From Patescibacteria group bacterium (GTDB taxonomy: Bacteria > Patescibacteriota > Microgenomatia > UBA1406 > GWC2-37-13), in NCBI GenBank assembly GCA_023381015.1, contig JAMCTE010000010.1, positions 1 through 57,864 on the forward strand: a stretch of DNA of 57,864 bases, given 5' to 3'. The notes below the pieces were generated by a model. The model saw only the letters and a list, made by a program, of their open reading frames with translations. It did not search any database and was not told the origin of the DNA. Below, one piece after another: positions 24,838-33,487 of this stretch (the stretch's first letter is position 1; every line of letters starts with the position of its first letter). A program made the position numbers and the translations under genes.

Positions 24838-25749
24838 TTATGACGATGAGAAATGATCGAAGCTTTTATTGGCGAGTTTTATTTTATCAAGATAGAGTCC
24901 GCTGCCTTGTTTTAGGGAACCAATAAGATATAATCCAGCGGCGGTTTTTGGCAATCTGTTTTTTGTGGCGAATAAAATCCGATAATCTTCACCTCCGCCA
25001 ACGGCGAATCCGATCGGATCGTGTCGATATTTTATGCAAAATTGTTTTAACTCATCAGAGATAGGGATTTGTTTTGCGTTTAATACGAGTTTGACCCGGC
25101 TATTTTTTGACAGGTGGCCGGCGTCGGAAGACAGGCCATCGCTTAGGTCGATGGCAGCGGTCGCATACCGACCAATCAAGTTTTTCAGTTTCAGATCGAC
25201 AACGGGTCGGAGATGGCGTTCGATCAATTTTTTTTCGAAAGGTTCATAGACGGTTCTTTTCATCAACAATAGCTCCAGACCGGCTTTGGAATCACCGACA
25301 GGACCGCTCAGATAGAGATTGTCTTTGGGGTGGGCGCCCCGGCGAGCGACGAATTTTTTGGCCTCTCCGACCATAAAAATGTCGATGCCAAGTTTGTCGG
25401 AGGCGGTCATGTTGCCGCCGATTACCTGGCAACCATAATAACGGCAGGCCTTGGCTATTCCCCGGTAGATTGAGTCGACAAGATCGGTTTTATTCTTAGG
25501 CAACAACAAGGATACCAATAAATATTTTGGTTGCCCGCCGGAAGCGACGATGTCGGAGACATTGACGCTGACGGCTTTCCAACCGAGGTGAACGGTCGGG
25601 AAATGGTCGAGAAAATGTTGGCCTTCAAGAAGGATGTCGTTGGTAAAAAGAAGAGTCTTGTTGCCTATTTTCATGGGAGCGGTATCGTCACCGATGATTT
25701 TAGAATCAAGAATTTTTTTGACTTTTTCGATTAAAGAAGATTCATTCAT
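24838..25749 (-). CDS. thiL: Thiamine-monophosphate kinase ThiL (303 aa)
   Basis: AIR-synthase/ThiL fold: IGDDTAPMKIGNKTLLFTNDILLEGQHF (metal-binding aspartates), VNVSDIVASGGQPKYLLVSL, QVIGGNMTASD, and later AAIDLSDGLSSDAGHL with GFAVGGGEDYRILF. ThiL phosphorylates thiamine phosphate to thiamine pyrophosphate. No other thiamine gene is in the window, so it may serve salvage. Slightly short for the family (usually 310 to 340). Confidence 0.88.
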   Translation of the reverse strand: MNESSLIEKVKKILDSKIIGDDTAPMKIGNKTLLFTNDILLEGQHFLDHFPTVHLGWKAVSVNVSDIVASGGQPKYLLVSLLLPKNKTDLVDSIYRGIAKACRYYGCQVIGGNMTASDKLGIDIFMVGEAKKFVARRGAHPKDNLYLSGPVGDSKAGLELLLMKRTVYEPFEKKLIERHLRPVVDLKLKNLIGRYATAAIDLSDGLSSDAGHLSKNSRVKLVLNAKQIPISDELKQFCIKYRHDPIGFAVGGGEDYRILFATKNRLPKTAAGLYLIGSLKQGSGLYLDKIKLANKSFDHFSSS

Positions 25750-25763
25750 AAATAAACAAATCT

Positions 25764-25834
25764 ACAAATATTACAAGTCAATATACAAATGACTAAATGA
25801 TTTGATCATTGATTCGTTTCTTTGCAATATTTGT
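25764..25834. repeat. AT-rich inverted repeat between thiL and RNase Y
   Basis: ACAAATATT (25764-25772) pairs with AATATTTGT (25826-25834), with additional CAA/TTG pairing next to it. It occupies the short gap between the two genes and could be a terminator-like or miniature repeat structure. Confidence 0.45.
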
Positions 25835-25837
25835 CTA

Positions 25838-27295
25838 TTAAATCTTAGTCGTTGACTCGGCTCTTGTTTCCCTAATGATGGTAACCTTGATCTGTCCCGG
25901 AAAGACTTCGAATTTGCTTTCCAACTCTTCTTTGATCTTTTCGGCCAAAACGACGGTTTCGTCGTCGGTGATTTCGTCCGGTTTGACGATGACGCGAAGT
26001 TCTCTACCGGCTTGCAAGGCATAAGCCTCTTTGACGCCTTTTTTGGTTTTAGCCGCATCCTCGATTGTCTTAATCCGTTTCAAATATTCTTCGAAGTCTT
26101 CGTGTCTGGCGCCCGGTCTTCCTCCGGAAACGGCGTCGGAAATGTAGACGATGACCGATTCGACCGACGGGAAAGGAATGTCTTCGTGGTGGGCAGCGAC
26201 GCAGCCGACGACCGATTCGGGAAAACGATGCCTTTTCAAAAGGTCGACGCCCAGTTCGACGTGGGAACCTTCCTTGTCGGTGACGACCTTGCCGATGTCG
26301 TGGAGAAGACAACCGAGCTTGACGATATTGACGTCCGCTCCCAGTTCGTGGGCGAGGGCGGTGCCGATCTTGGTTTCCTCCAGTGTATGAACGATCAGGT
26401 TCTGTCCGTATGAATAACGGTATTTGAATCTGCCCAGGGCTTGGGTGATCTCCCTTGGCAGATTGAAGACGCCGACCCGGTGGGCAAGATCCTCTCCGGC
26501 CTTGAAGATTTCTTTATCGATATCTTCTTTGGTTTTTTTTACGATTTCCTCAATTCGTTGGGGTTGGATCCGACCGTCCTTGATCAGTCTCTCAAGAGAC
26601 AGCCTGGCGATTTCTCGCCGAGCGCCGTCAAAAGAAGACAGTCTGATGACGCCTTCTTCCTCCAAATCGACGTCGACTCCGGTCGCAATTTCGAATGCCC
26701 GAATGTTCCTGCCGTCTTTACCAATGATTCTGCCTTTAAAATCGTCGCTCGGCAGATTGACGACAGATAAAGTATATTCGGCGGTATAGTCGACGGCTCC
26801 ATAGCGCATGGCATCGACGATAAGATTTTTGGCTTTTTCGTCGACCGTTGACTTGATTTCCTCTTCTGATTGTTTGATCCTTTTGGCGACGTCTTCTTTG
26901 AGTCTGTCTTCCCAGCCGCGAAGAAGGAGATCCTTGGCTTCATCCTTAGTCATCTTGGCGATCTTTTCCAGTTTGACGAGCATTTCGTTTCTCTTTTCTT
27001 CGAGCTCTTTTTTTAGGCGTTCGAAGTGATTCTTGGTATCGATGGCCGACTGCCTTTCCCGGTTGATCTGGTTTTCTTTTTCTTCGACTTGGTCTTCTCT
27101 TTTGGTGAGTCTTTTTTCGTCCTCAAGAGCGGCGGCAGCGGTTTCGCCGGCTTTTCTTTCGACGTCTTCCTTCATCTTTGAAGCCTCGACCCGAGCTTGG
27201 TTTAAAATGTCATCGGCCTGTTTTTTTGCCGAGTTCAATAGGCTATCCCGATCCTGCTTGACTGATAAGAACTTCTTGAAAAATTTTTGAAGCAT
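25838..27295 (-). CDS. rny: Ribonuclease Y without membrane anchor (485 aa)
   Basis: A long N-terminal coiled coil (residues 1 to 170, rich in E/K/R/A) is followed by a KH domain (VVNLPSDDFKGRIIGKDGRNI) and an HD domain (LIVHTLEETKIGTALAHEL, LGCLLHDIGKV with the HD pair, VAAHHEDIP). RNase Y initiates mRNA decay. Most members begin with a transmembrane helix; this one begins directly with the coiled coil (MLQKFFKKFLSVKQDRDSLL), and an in-frame stop lies six codons upstream, so the anchor is absent rather than missed. Confidence 0.93.
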   Translation of the reverse strand: MLQKFFKKFLSVKQDRDSLLNSAKKQADDILNQARVEASKMKEDVERKAGETAAAALEDEKRLTKREDQVEEKENQINRERQSAIDTKNHFERLKKELEEKRNEMLVKLEKIAKMTKDEAKDLLLRGWEDRLKEDVAKRIKQSEEEIKSTVDEKAKNLIVDAMRYGAVDYTAEYTLSVVNLPSDDFKGRIIGKDGRNIRAFEIATGVDVDLEEEGVIRLSSFDGARREIARLSLERLIKDGRIQPQRIEEIVKKTKEDIDKEIFKAGEDLAHRVGVFNLPREITQALGRFKYRYSYGQNLIVHTLEETKIGTALAHELGADVNIVKLGCLLHDIGKVVTDKEGSHVELGVDLLKRHRFPESVVGCVAAHHEDIPFPSVESVIVYISDAVSGGRPGARHEDFEEYLKRIKTIEDAAKTKKGVKEAYALQAGRELRVIVKPDEITDDETVVLAEKIKEELESKFEVFPGQIKVTIIRETRAESTTKI

Positions 27296-27329
27296 ATTAT
27301 TTAATGGAGCTTAGCCGAAGTTTTATATC

Positions 27330-27430
27330 AAAAATCAAAACGAAAAAAAACCACGTCGCTGATCAAAATGTAAACCCGAACGATTGGTTGAGTTTTTCTT
27401 GGTCATTTTGATGTTTAATTTTTGATTTTT
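27330..27430. repeat. Nested inverted repeat upstream of RNase Y
   Basis: Outer arms AAAAATCAAAA (27330-27340) and TTTTGATTTTT (27420-27430) are perfectly complementary; inner arms ATCAAAATG (27362-27370) and CATTTTGAT (27404-27412) are too. The stretch 27296-27484 has no gene. It could form a branched hairpin and might be a bidirectional terminator or a miniature repeat. Confidence 0.6.
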
Positions 27431-27484
27431 AATTTATCGCTAAGCAATTTCTAATGGTTATATTTTACTCCTTTTTGTCGAAAA

Positions 27485-28660
27485 CTACAATTGTTTTTGC
27501 AACTTTTTATTCAAATTGAACAGTTTTATGTATATGAAAAGGTTGCCAATTTGGAAAATCTGCAGGATCAACATGGCATGGGCAGGAGCGAGTTTGTCCG
27601 CCGCATAGCCGAGAGCAAAACTGAGGACTCCAAAAAAGATGCTTCCTGCCAAAGAGTTCAAAGATCCCATCGTCGCCCGCTGTTGACTGCTAAACTCTTT
27701 TTGCATCAGGTCGCTTCTGGCGGTATCAGTCACGCCATATAGGGCAGATGTCGTTGACATCAAAAAAGGAGACCAAGCGGTTGGAAAAGCAGTCGCGATG
27801 ATATTGACGGTCCGGTTGTAGACGTTGTCGACGATGAAGATTTTGAAAGCGTTGATTTTTTTTAGGATTTTGCCGCTGAAATGGTAACTGGCCGTCGCCG
27901 AAAGATTGGAAACGGTTTTTGCCAGGCCGATTGCCCACAGTGGCCAAAGGGTATTGTAAAAAGCCGATTGGAATAGATAACTCGCTTCTCCGAATCCGTT
28001 GCCCAAGATTGACGAAATGCTCAGCAAACGCAGTTTTTCGTTTTTGATGAAGTTTTGAGCGGCTTCTTTAAGGTGAGAGTAGATATTGGCGCTTCCGTCG
28101 CTCTTAATTTTTGGCTCCGTCATATACAAGCTTAAGCCCAAACAGATTGCTTGAGGGATGACGGACAGCCACATGATCAACGGAAAAGACCAGGTGGCGA
28201 GGACGCCGCCGATGACGGCCGAACAGGCCAAGGCGAATTGGAACATGGCGCTGGTTTTTCCGAAATGTTCACCGTATCGGTGCTGTTCTTCATTTTCTTT
28301 TAAGGTGTCGTGCAGGAAGGCTTCGTTGTTTCCGCTGTAAAAAGATTGCGATAGGCCGTCGAAAACCGCCGCGATTGCCAGAGCCAAGAACGACCCGCCG
28401 ATAGCGTAAAAGATAGAAAACAAAACCGCCGCGATTGCCCCGCAGACGATGGTATTTTTTCTGCCGATGTAGTCCGAAAAAACCCCGGTGGGGATTTCGA
28501 AAACGGCTTCCGCAATCATGCTGATGGAAAAAATGCTCATGCCGATGGCATAAGAACCGGTGACCCTGGCGAAATAGATGATGGCGATGGGCGCGTAAAG
28601 CTTGAAGTCGGTAAAGAAATTGAACCAGGTCAAGAGCCTGATATTCTTGTGGACCTTCAT
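27485..28660 (-). CDS. MFS-type transporter (391 aa)
   Basis: About twelve hydrophobic segments in two six-helix halves. The loop between helices 2 and 3 reads GVFSDYIGRKNTIV, the major-facilitator signature (G-x3-D-x2-G-R-K/R). The family also includes drug exporters; the substrate is unknown. On the minus strand TACAAT (28667-28672) ends 6 bases before the ATG, divergent from the kinase promoter. Confidence 0.82.
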   Translation of the reverse strand: MKVHKNIRLLTWFNFFTDFKLYAPIAIIYFARVTGSYAIGMSIFSISMIAEAVFEIPTGVFSDYIGRKNTIVCGAIAAVLFSIFYAIGGSFLALAIAAVFDGLSQSFYSGNNEAFLHDTLKENEEQHRYGEHFGKTSAMFQFALACSAVIGGVLATWSFPLIMWLSVIPQAICLGLSLYMTEPKIKSDGSANIYSHLKEAAQNFIKNEKLRLLSISSILGNGFGEASYLFQSAFYNTLWPLWAIGLAKTVSNLSATASYHFSGKILKKINAFKIFIVDNVYNRTVNIIATAFPTAWSPFLMSTTSALYGVTDTARSDLMQKEFSSQQRATMGSLNSLAGSIFFGVLSFALGYAADKLAPAHAMLILQIFQIGNLFIYIKLFNLNKKLQKQL

Positions 28661-28666
28661 TGTATT

Positions 28667-28688
28667 ATTGTATCAGTAAGAATATAAT
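28667..28688. promoter_or_regulatory. Divergent -10 elements between MFS and kinase genes
   Basis: The minus-strand hexamer TACAAT (28667-28672) ends 6 bases before the MFS start. The plus-strand TATAAT (28683-28688) ends 8 bases before ATG 28697. With 36 bases between the two start codons there is little room for leaders, so both transcripts are probably leaderless. Confidence 0.6.
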
Positions 28689-28696
28689 TGATGATT

Positions 28697-29209
28697 ATGA
28701 AACAGGTTTTGGTAATTTTACGCGGAGCTCCATCGAGCGGTAAATCAACAATAGCAAAAGCCATCAGAAACTACCATGAAAAAATAATTTGGTTAAAAGT
28801 CGACAACTTTAAAACTTTTTTTTCCGATGATTCCGATTTGGTCATAGACGACGCCAACCTAGCGGCAGTCGATTCGTTGCGATATTTTTTGGGCAAGGGT
28901 TTTTCCGTCATAATGGAAGGAATTTTCCAGGACCCCCAATACGTAAGACAGGCAGTCGACGTGGCCAAAAAAAATAATATTGCCGTCAAGGTTTATCAAC
29001 TCGACTGTTCTTTGGCGACCCTGCAAAAAAGGGATAAGGAAAGGGAAGGCATCGCTTTGGCCCATCGGAAAAAACTCGGCGACGAAACTATTGCCAAACT
29101 GTTTGAAGACTTGCGGCTCAATCCGTATCAAGGAGCAATTAATTTAGACACGGAAAGACTTTCCTTGAATCAATGTATCGACGAAATCAGGAATAATTTT
29201 ATTGGCTAG
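28697..29209 (+). CDS. P-loop small-molecule kinase-like protein (170 aa)
   Basis: The Walker A motif GAPSSGKST occurs near the N-terminus, followed by LKVDNFKTFF and VIMEGIFQDPQYV, and a lid-like RDKEREGIALAHRKKLG. The layout is that of AAA_33/zeta-toxin/chloramphenicol-phosphotransferase-like kinases, which phosphorylate small molecules. The substrate cannot be read. Start at 28697 is chosen because TATAAT ends 8 bases upstream; two earlier in-frame start codons exist. Confidence 0.75.
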   Translation: MKQVLVILRGAPSSGKSTIAKAIRNYHEKIIWLKVDNFKTFFSDDSDLVIDDANLAAVDSLRYFLGKGFSVIMEGIFQDPQYVRQAVDVAKKNNIAVKVYQLDCSLATLQKRDKEREGIALAHRKKLGDETIAKLFEDLRLNPYQGAINLDTERLSLNQCIDEIRNNFIG

Positions 29210-29210
29210 T

Positions 29211-29741
29211 TTAGGCGTTGATGTAATGGCCGTAGTATTTTTTAATTTCTTCCCTCATCAAGGAGATCTCTCCTTCGTCCTCTTTCGAGTAGTATCTTTT
29301 TCCTTCTTTGTTGAGATTAGTCGGGTAGTTTAGTCCATCGACGATCTCGGAAATTTGGTATGAATCGCTGGATTTTTCCGTCAAAGCGACAATTTTTTTG
29401 CCGTCGCTGTTGACGACTTCAACGGTAATCAATTCCCTCCAACCGCCTTTGCCGACAAACTCCCATTCTTTGATTTTTTCCAGGTCGTCAGCGCTCAGTT
29501 TCCAGATCCGACCTTGGACAAAACCTTGCCCCCGAGTCAAGGTATAGGCTTGGAACTTTTCTCCCCAGATTTTTTCCAGTAAATTTTTTGGTTTTTCAGG
29601 AATTTGTTCGAGGTCTTGGGTCGCCAAATTGAATCCGCTGAGTAGCGCCCCATCGCCTCCTTCGGGTTCCTTGCCCAAAATTTCCGTCAATCGGTAGATA
29701 TCCTTATTTGCTCCGTATCCGAAAAAAACAATCTCGGCCAT
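29211..29741 (-). CDS. Gamma-glutamylcyclotransferase/AIG2-like protein (176 aa)
   Basis: Begins MAEIVFFGYGANKDIYRL, a match to the Y-G-x-N-x substrate loop of GGCT-like proteins. RGQGFVQGRIWKLSADDLEKIKEWEFVG fits the family's second half with the acidic residue. The family releases 5-oxoproline from gamma-glutamyl compounds; the substrate here is unknown. A longer frame starting at 29768 would overlap recX; MAEIV is the likelier start. Confidence 0.65.
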   Translation of the reverse strand: MAEIVFFGYGANKDIYRLTEILGKEPEGGDGALLSGFNLATQDLEQIPEKPKNLLEKIWGEKFQAYTLTRGQGFVQGRIWKLSADDLEKIKEWEFVGKGGWRELITVEVVNSDGKKIVALTEKSSDSYQISEIVDGLNYPTNLNKEGKRYYSKEDEGEISLMREEIKKYYGHYINA

Positions 29742-29748
29742 ATTGATA

Positions 29749-30228
29749 TTATAATTTCTTTTCCTCAAGTTGGCGAATAATTTTTTTTATTAAATCGTAG
29801 TTAAATCCTCGACTCATCAGAAACCTGGCGGATTTTTCGAAGCGTTTTCTGGAATCAAGAGATTTAAATCGCGGCCAACGTTTTTCAAGAATCTTAGAAG
29901 CAAGAAATTCCTCATCGATGTCATTTTCAGAAAAATATTTTTCGATTAATTCGTCAACGATGCCTTTTTGTTTTAATTCCTTTATGAGTATTTTTTTGCC
30001 TTTAGGTTTTAAGACGGTCCGGTCGCGAATAAAAAGGTCGACAAATTTTTTGTCGTCTATTAACCGCTCTTCTTTTAATTCCTGGATCACTTTTTCAGCG
30101 TCGTCTCTGGACCAATGAGTCCTGGCGATTTTTTTGTAAAGATAGTCGCGAATTTCTCTTTCGGTACGGGGACGGAATTTTAGAAAGAAGTAAGCTTTGT
30201 TAAGTAGGGCAAGAAGATCTTCGTTCAT
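29749..30228 (-). CDS. recX: Regulatory protein RecX (159 aa)
   Basis: Three tandem three-helix repeats: LLNKAYFFLKFRPRTEREIRDYL, then ELKEERLIDDKKFVDLFIRDR, then ILEKRWPRF and SRGFNYDLIKKII. RecX binds RecA filaments and limits their activity. It lies directly downstream of recA on the same strand, the usual arrangement. The start at MNEDLLALLNK is chosen over an upstream in-frame ATG. Confidence 0.88.
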   Translation of the reverse strand: MNEDLLALLNKAYFFLKFRPRTEREIRDYLYKKIARTHWSRDDAEKVIQELKEERLIDDKKFVDLFIRDRTVLKPKGKKILIKELKQKGIVDELIEKYFSENDIDEEFLASKILEKRWPRFKSLDSRKRFEKSARFLMSRGFNYDLIKKIIRQLEEKKL

Positions 30229-30230
30229 AA

Positions 30231-30343
30231 TAACCAAATTCCAAGAAACAAACAATTTCCAATATTTAATTACCTAACAGTTTTGAATATTAGATATTGA
30301 TGATTGCGATTTGTTTGGAATACTTGTTTATTGTTTCTTGGTT
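30231..30343. repeat. Imperfect long inverted repeat between recX and recA
   Basis: The left end TAACCAAATTCCAAGAAACA and the right end, which reads TTGTTTATTGTTTCTTGGTTA with one gap, are near reverse complements; inner CCAATATTT and GAATATT segments also pair loosely. The right arm covers the last codons of recA. Could be a miniature repeat or an mRNA structure separating the two genes. Confidence 0.5.
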
Positions 30344-31314
30344 ATCTGTTTAATAAGCTGTTCTTTAAGTTTTTCGTTTTTAGCGATGACTGACTTTACT
30401 TCTTCTTTTCCTTGCCCGATCAACTTTTCGCCAATCTTAAAAAACGACCCAGATTTAGTAATGATTCCGGCGTTGATGGCGGCGTCGACCAAACCCTCTT
30501 CTTTGTCGATACCGGCGGCGGTGATGACCATTTCCGCTTCCTTGAAAGGAGGGGCGACTTTATTCTTCACCACTTTTACCCGGACGCGAGTGCCATAGAC
30601 CTGGTTATTTTTTTTAAGAGTTTCGATTTTTCTGACGTCCATTCTTACCGAGGTATAAAATTTTAGAGCCAGCCCTCCGGGGGTTGTTTCAGGATTACCG
30701 AACATGATGCCGATCTTTAGTCGGATTTGGTTGGTGAAGATGACCGTCGTTTTTGATTTTGAGACGATTCCGGTCAGTTTTCTCAACGCTTGCGACATCA
30801 ATCTGGCTTGGACGCCCATCTGGGACTCGCCCATTTCGCCTTCGATCTCGCTCCTGGGGACGAGGGCGGCGACCGAATCGATCACCACCAGATCGACTCC
30901 TCCGGACCTGATCAAAGTTTCGGCGATCTCCAAAGCCTGTTCGCCCGTATCCGGTTGGGAAACCAATAGATCGTCCAGCTTGACGCCGATTTTTTTTGCC
31001 CATTCCGGGTCGAGGGCGTGTTCGGCATCAATGAATGCGGCCGTTCCGCCGGTTTTTTGCGCTTCGGCGATGATCGACAGACAGACGGTAGTTTTTCCGG
31101 CGCCTTCCGGACCGAACACTTCAATGATCCGTCCCCGAGGTATACCGCCGACGCCCAGGGCGACGTTTAAGGGCATGATGCCGGTCGAGATGACGTCAAT
31201 CGCGGCCACCGGCGCCTGGCCCAACCTCATAATAGACCCGCGTCCGAACTGTTTTTGGATCTGATCAATTGCCAAAGAAACCGCCTGTTTTTTTTGTGAA
31301 TCGTGGTTTTTCAT
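30328..31314 (-). CDS. recA: Recombinase RecA (328 aa)
   Basis: Full RecA core: Walker [48 protein letters not shown] (Walker B and L1) and the L2 region [12 protein letters not shown]...GNPETTPGG. The C-terminal domain is short. In L2 the usual QIREKIG reads QIRLKIG, a change at the glutamate position. Catalyses strand exchange and repair. The upstream region contains an AACTTTAT tandem repeat; I see no clear SOS box. Confidence 0.97.
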   Translation of the reverse strand: MKNHDSQKKQAVSLAIDQIQKQFGRGSIMRLGQAPVAAIDVISTGIMPLNVALGVGGIPRGRIIEVFGPEGAGKTTVCLSIIAEAQKTGGTAAFIDAEHALDPEWAKKIGVKLDDLLVSQPDTGEQALEIAETLIRSGGVDLVVIDSVAALVPRSEIEGEMGESQMGVQARLMSQALRKLTGIVSKSKTTVIFTNQIRLKIGIMFGNPETTPGGLALKFYTSVRMDVRKIETLKKNNQVYGTRVRVKVVKNKVAPPFKEAEMVITAAGIDKEEGLVDAAINAGIITKSGSFFKIGEKLIGQGKEEVKSVIAKNEKLKEQLIKQITKKQ

Positions 31315-31342
31315 ATTTTTTTATCGCTCGCTTTGCTTTAAA

Positions 31343-31366
31343 AACTTTATAACTTTATAACTTTAT
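31343..31366. repeat. AACTTTAT tandem repeat upstream of recA
   Basis: Three perfect copies of the 8-mer AACTTTAT (31343-31350, 31351-31358, 31359-31366) followed by a degenerate fourth (AAACTTTA). It lies between recA and the UbiA-like gene, in the probable recA promoter region. Confidence 0.7.
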
Positions 31367-31408
31367 AAACTTTACAAACTTGATTGCTTTTTGTCAACGG
31401 ACTATAGC

Positions 31409-32347
31409 CTACAAGAGATAAATCAAGCTGATGACGATTGTCCCCCAGAGTCCGATAGTGACGATTAAAGGAATATCGGTGGTGATCAATTTTTCCGGCC
31501 TTTCGCCTTCGGTTTTTTCATAAAGAAGTTGGGCGTAGCGGGCGATGCCATAGACGACGAAAGGAATCGTGATCATCATCCATTTTCTGGCTTCGAACCC
31601 GGGAAAATAATTGGTGAAAAACGGCGAGAATCTTGTCTTAATTTCCGGCAGTATCTCGCCGGCAGTGTATGTTGCGTAGTAGGTATAGGTGGCATAAGCG
31701 AGGATAGTGACGGCGGCAAAAGTTTGGGTGAGAAAATCCAGGTAGTGTTCTTTGTACTGGCCAAGCGATTCGCGCGTCTCCGCTCCGTGGGTGACGAGTT
31801 CGGCGTGTCTTTTTATCGTCGCCATGAAAAGGGAGACGAAGAAAATCGTCAGAGTTAGCCAAATCGGGATGTGGTATCCCGATGCGATCTCGCCGGCAAA
31901 AGTCCTGATCATGAAAGAAATGGAAATCGTAAAGATGTCAATCGTCGGGTATTTTTTGAGATAGAGGGAATAAAAAAAATGGAGAACGATGAAAAGCAAG
32001 CTCAGCAGGAAAAACGGAATGGAGAAAAATAGGCTGAGGATAAGGGATACCAGAGTCAAAATGAAGACTATAAAACTGGCTTGCGGTAAAGAAATTTCTC
32101 CCGATGCGATCGGCCGATATTTTTTGATTTTGTGTTTCCGGTCATATGGGTAATCGATGATATCGTTCAAGACGTATGACGTGGAAGACAGTAAACAAAA
32201 GATCAAGAAGGCGTAAAACGTGCTGACGAAAGTCGGCAGGTCGAAGAGTTTCCCGGAAAAAATAATCGCCGTAAAAATAACCAGATTTTTCATCCATTGG
32301 CTAACCCGCAAAGCCCGGAGCAAAACGAAGATTTTACCCTTTTTCAT
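31409..32347 (-). CDS. UbiA-family prenyltransferase, DPPR-synthase-like (312 aa)
   Basis: Eight or nine membrane helices. The first Asp-rich motif and its surroundings, SYVLNDIIDYPYDRKHKIKK then RPIASGEIS, match decaprenyl-phosphate phosphoribosyltransferase (Rv3806c type); KKYPTIDIFTISISFMIR carries the second site. The enzyme attaches 5-phosphoribose to polyprenyl phosphate for cell-wall arabinan or related sugars. TATAAT on the minus strand (32356-32361) ends 8 bases before the ATG, back to back with the isomerase gene. Confidence 0.83.
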   Translation of the reverse strand: MKKGKIFVLLRALRVSQWMKNLVIFTAIIFSGKLFDLPTFVSTFYAFLIFCLLSSTSYVLNDIIDYPYDRKHKIKKYRPIASGEISLPQASFIVFILTLVSLILSLFFSIPFFLLSLLFIVLHFFYSLYLKKYPTIDIFTISISFMIRTFAGEIASGYHIPIWLTLTIFFVSLFMATIKRHAELVTHGAETRESLGQYKEHYLDFLTQTFAAVTILAYATYTYYATYTAGEILPEIKTRFSPFFTNYFPGFEARKWMMITIPFVVYGIARYAQLLYEKTEGERPEKLITTDIPLIVTIGLWGTIVISLIYLL

Positions 32348-32383
32348 TTAGTTAGATTATACTATAATATTACCTATCTTTAT

Positions 32384-33472
32384 ATGGTCAACCTCGACGA
32401 TTTTCAGCAAGTCAAAAGACTTGACACAAGCAACGTTTATGATTCGGTTGAACAGCTAGCTAAGCAATGTTCTCACGCCTGGGAAGACGCCGGCAAAATC
32501 TCAGTCCCTGACGACTACAAAAAGATCGACAAAATTATCATGACGGGTATGGGTGGATCGGGTCTGGGCGCTCGGATCATCGAGTCTGTTTATGGCTTAG
32601 GTTTGAAATACCCCCTGATAAGATTAAACGATTATGATTTGCCTGATTGGGTTGATGAAAAAACCTTGGTGATCTGTTCGACGTTTTCCGGGACAACCGA
32701 AGAGACGATCCAAAATGCCAACCAAGCGGAGGCAAAAAAAGCCAAGTGGATGGCGATCGCCAGCGGCAGTCAGCTGATCGAACTGGCCAAAAAAGCAGGC
32801 GTCCCCTACTATCAAATCGTTCCCACTTACAATCCTTCAAAGCAGCCGAGATTGGCTGTCGGTTATTCCGTCATCGGCCAACTGATTATGGTTTCCAAAT
32901 CAGGAGCTTTTGATTTTGCCAAAAAAGAAATCGAGCTGTTGACCGCAGCGATGAAAAAAGTCGTAGAAGCCAATAACATCAATGTTCCGATAAAAAATAA
33001 TCAAGCCAAACAGATTGCCAATAAATTATTCCAGAAAAAAATCGCTTTTGTGGCATCTCGTCATTTGGTCGGGGCCGTCCATACTACCAACAATCAGTCC
33101 AATGAAAATTCGAAGAATTTTTCGACCCAGTTCGACATTCCCGAATTGAATCACCACCTGATGGAAGGCTTGAGATATCCGGATTCCAACAAGAAAGATT
33201 TGATATTCTTCTTCGTCGAATCCGACCTTTACCCGGAAAGAATCAAGAAACGGTATGGTATTACCGAGGACGTCGTGAAAAAAAACCAGGTGGAATTTGT
33301 CGTTTATAAGCCGCAGGCGACCGATCATCTTTCCCAAGTTTTCGAATTCTTGCAGTTTGGCGGATACGTCTCTTTTTATTTAGCGATGCTGAACGGTTTG
33401 GATCCGGCCGCCATACCCTGGGTCGATTATTTCAAGATAAAACTTGGTCAGTCTTTAGGAACTTGGAGATAG
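32384..33472 (+). CDS. Bifunctional phosphoglucose/phosphomannose isomerase-type SIS protein (362 aa)
   Basis: Two SIS domains. KIIMTGMGGSGLGARIIESV, VICSTFSGTTEETI and AIASGSQLIELAKKAGVPYY match the bacterial/archaeal PGI/PMI family, and the C-terminal half has GLRYPDSN and the final VSFYLAMLNGLDPAAIPWVD. Interconverts glucose-6-P, fructose-6-P and mannose-6-P. Start 32384 is chosen; a longer frame from 32297 would run into the divergent gene. TATAAT at 32363-32368 lies 15 bases upstream. Confidence 0.85.
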   Translation: MVNLDDFQQVKRLDTSNVYDSVEQLAKQCSHAWEDAGKISVPDDYKKIDKIIMTGMGGSGLGARIIESVYGLGLKYPLIRLNDYDLPDWVDEKTLVICSTFSGTTEETIQNANQAEAKKAKWMAIASGSQLIELAKKAGVPYYQIVPTYNPSKQPRLAVGYSVIGQLIMVSKSGAFDFAKKEIELLTAAMKKVVEANNINVPIKNNQAKQIANKLFQKKIAFVASRHLVGAVHTTNNQSNENSKNFSTQFDIPELNHHLMEGLRYPDSNKKDLIFFFVESDLYPERIKKRYGITEDVVKKNQVEFVVYKPQATDHLSQVFEFLQFGGYVSFYLAMLNGLDPAAIPWVDYFKIKLGQSLGTWR

Positions 33473-33487
33473 GAAAGTTTATTAATT

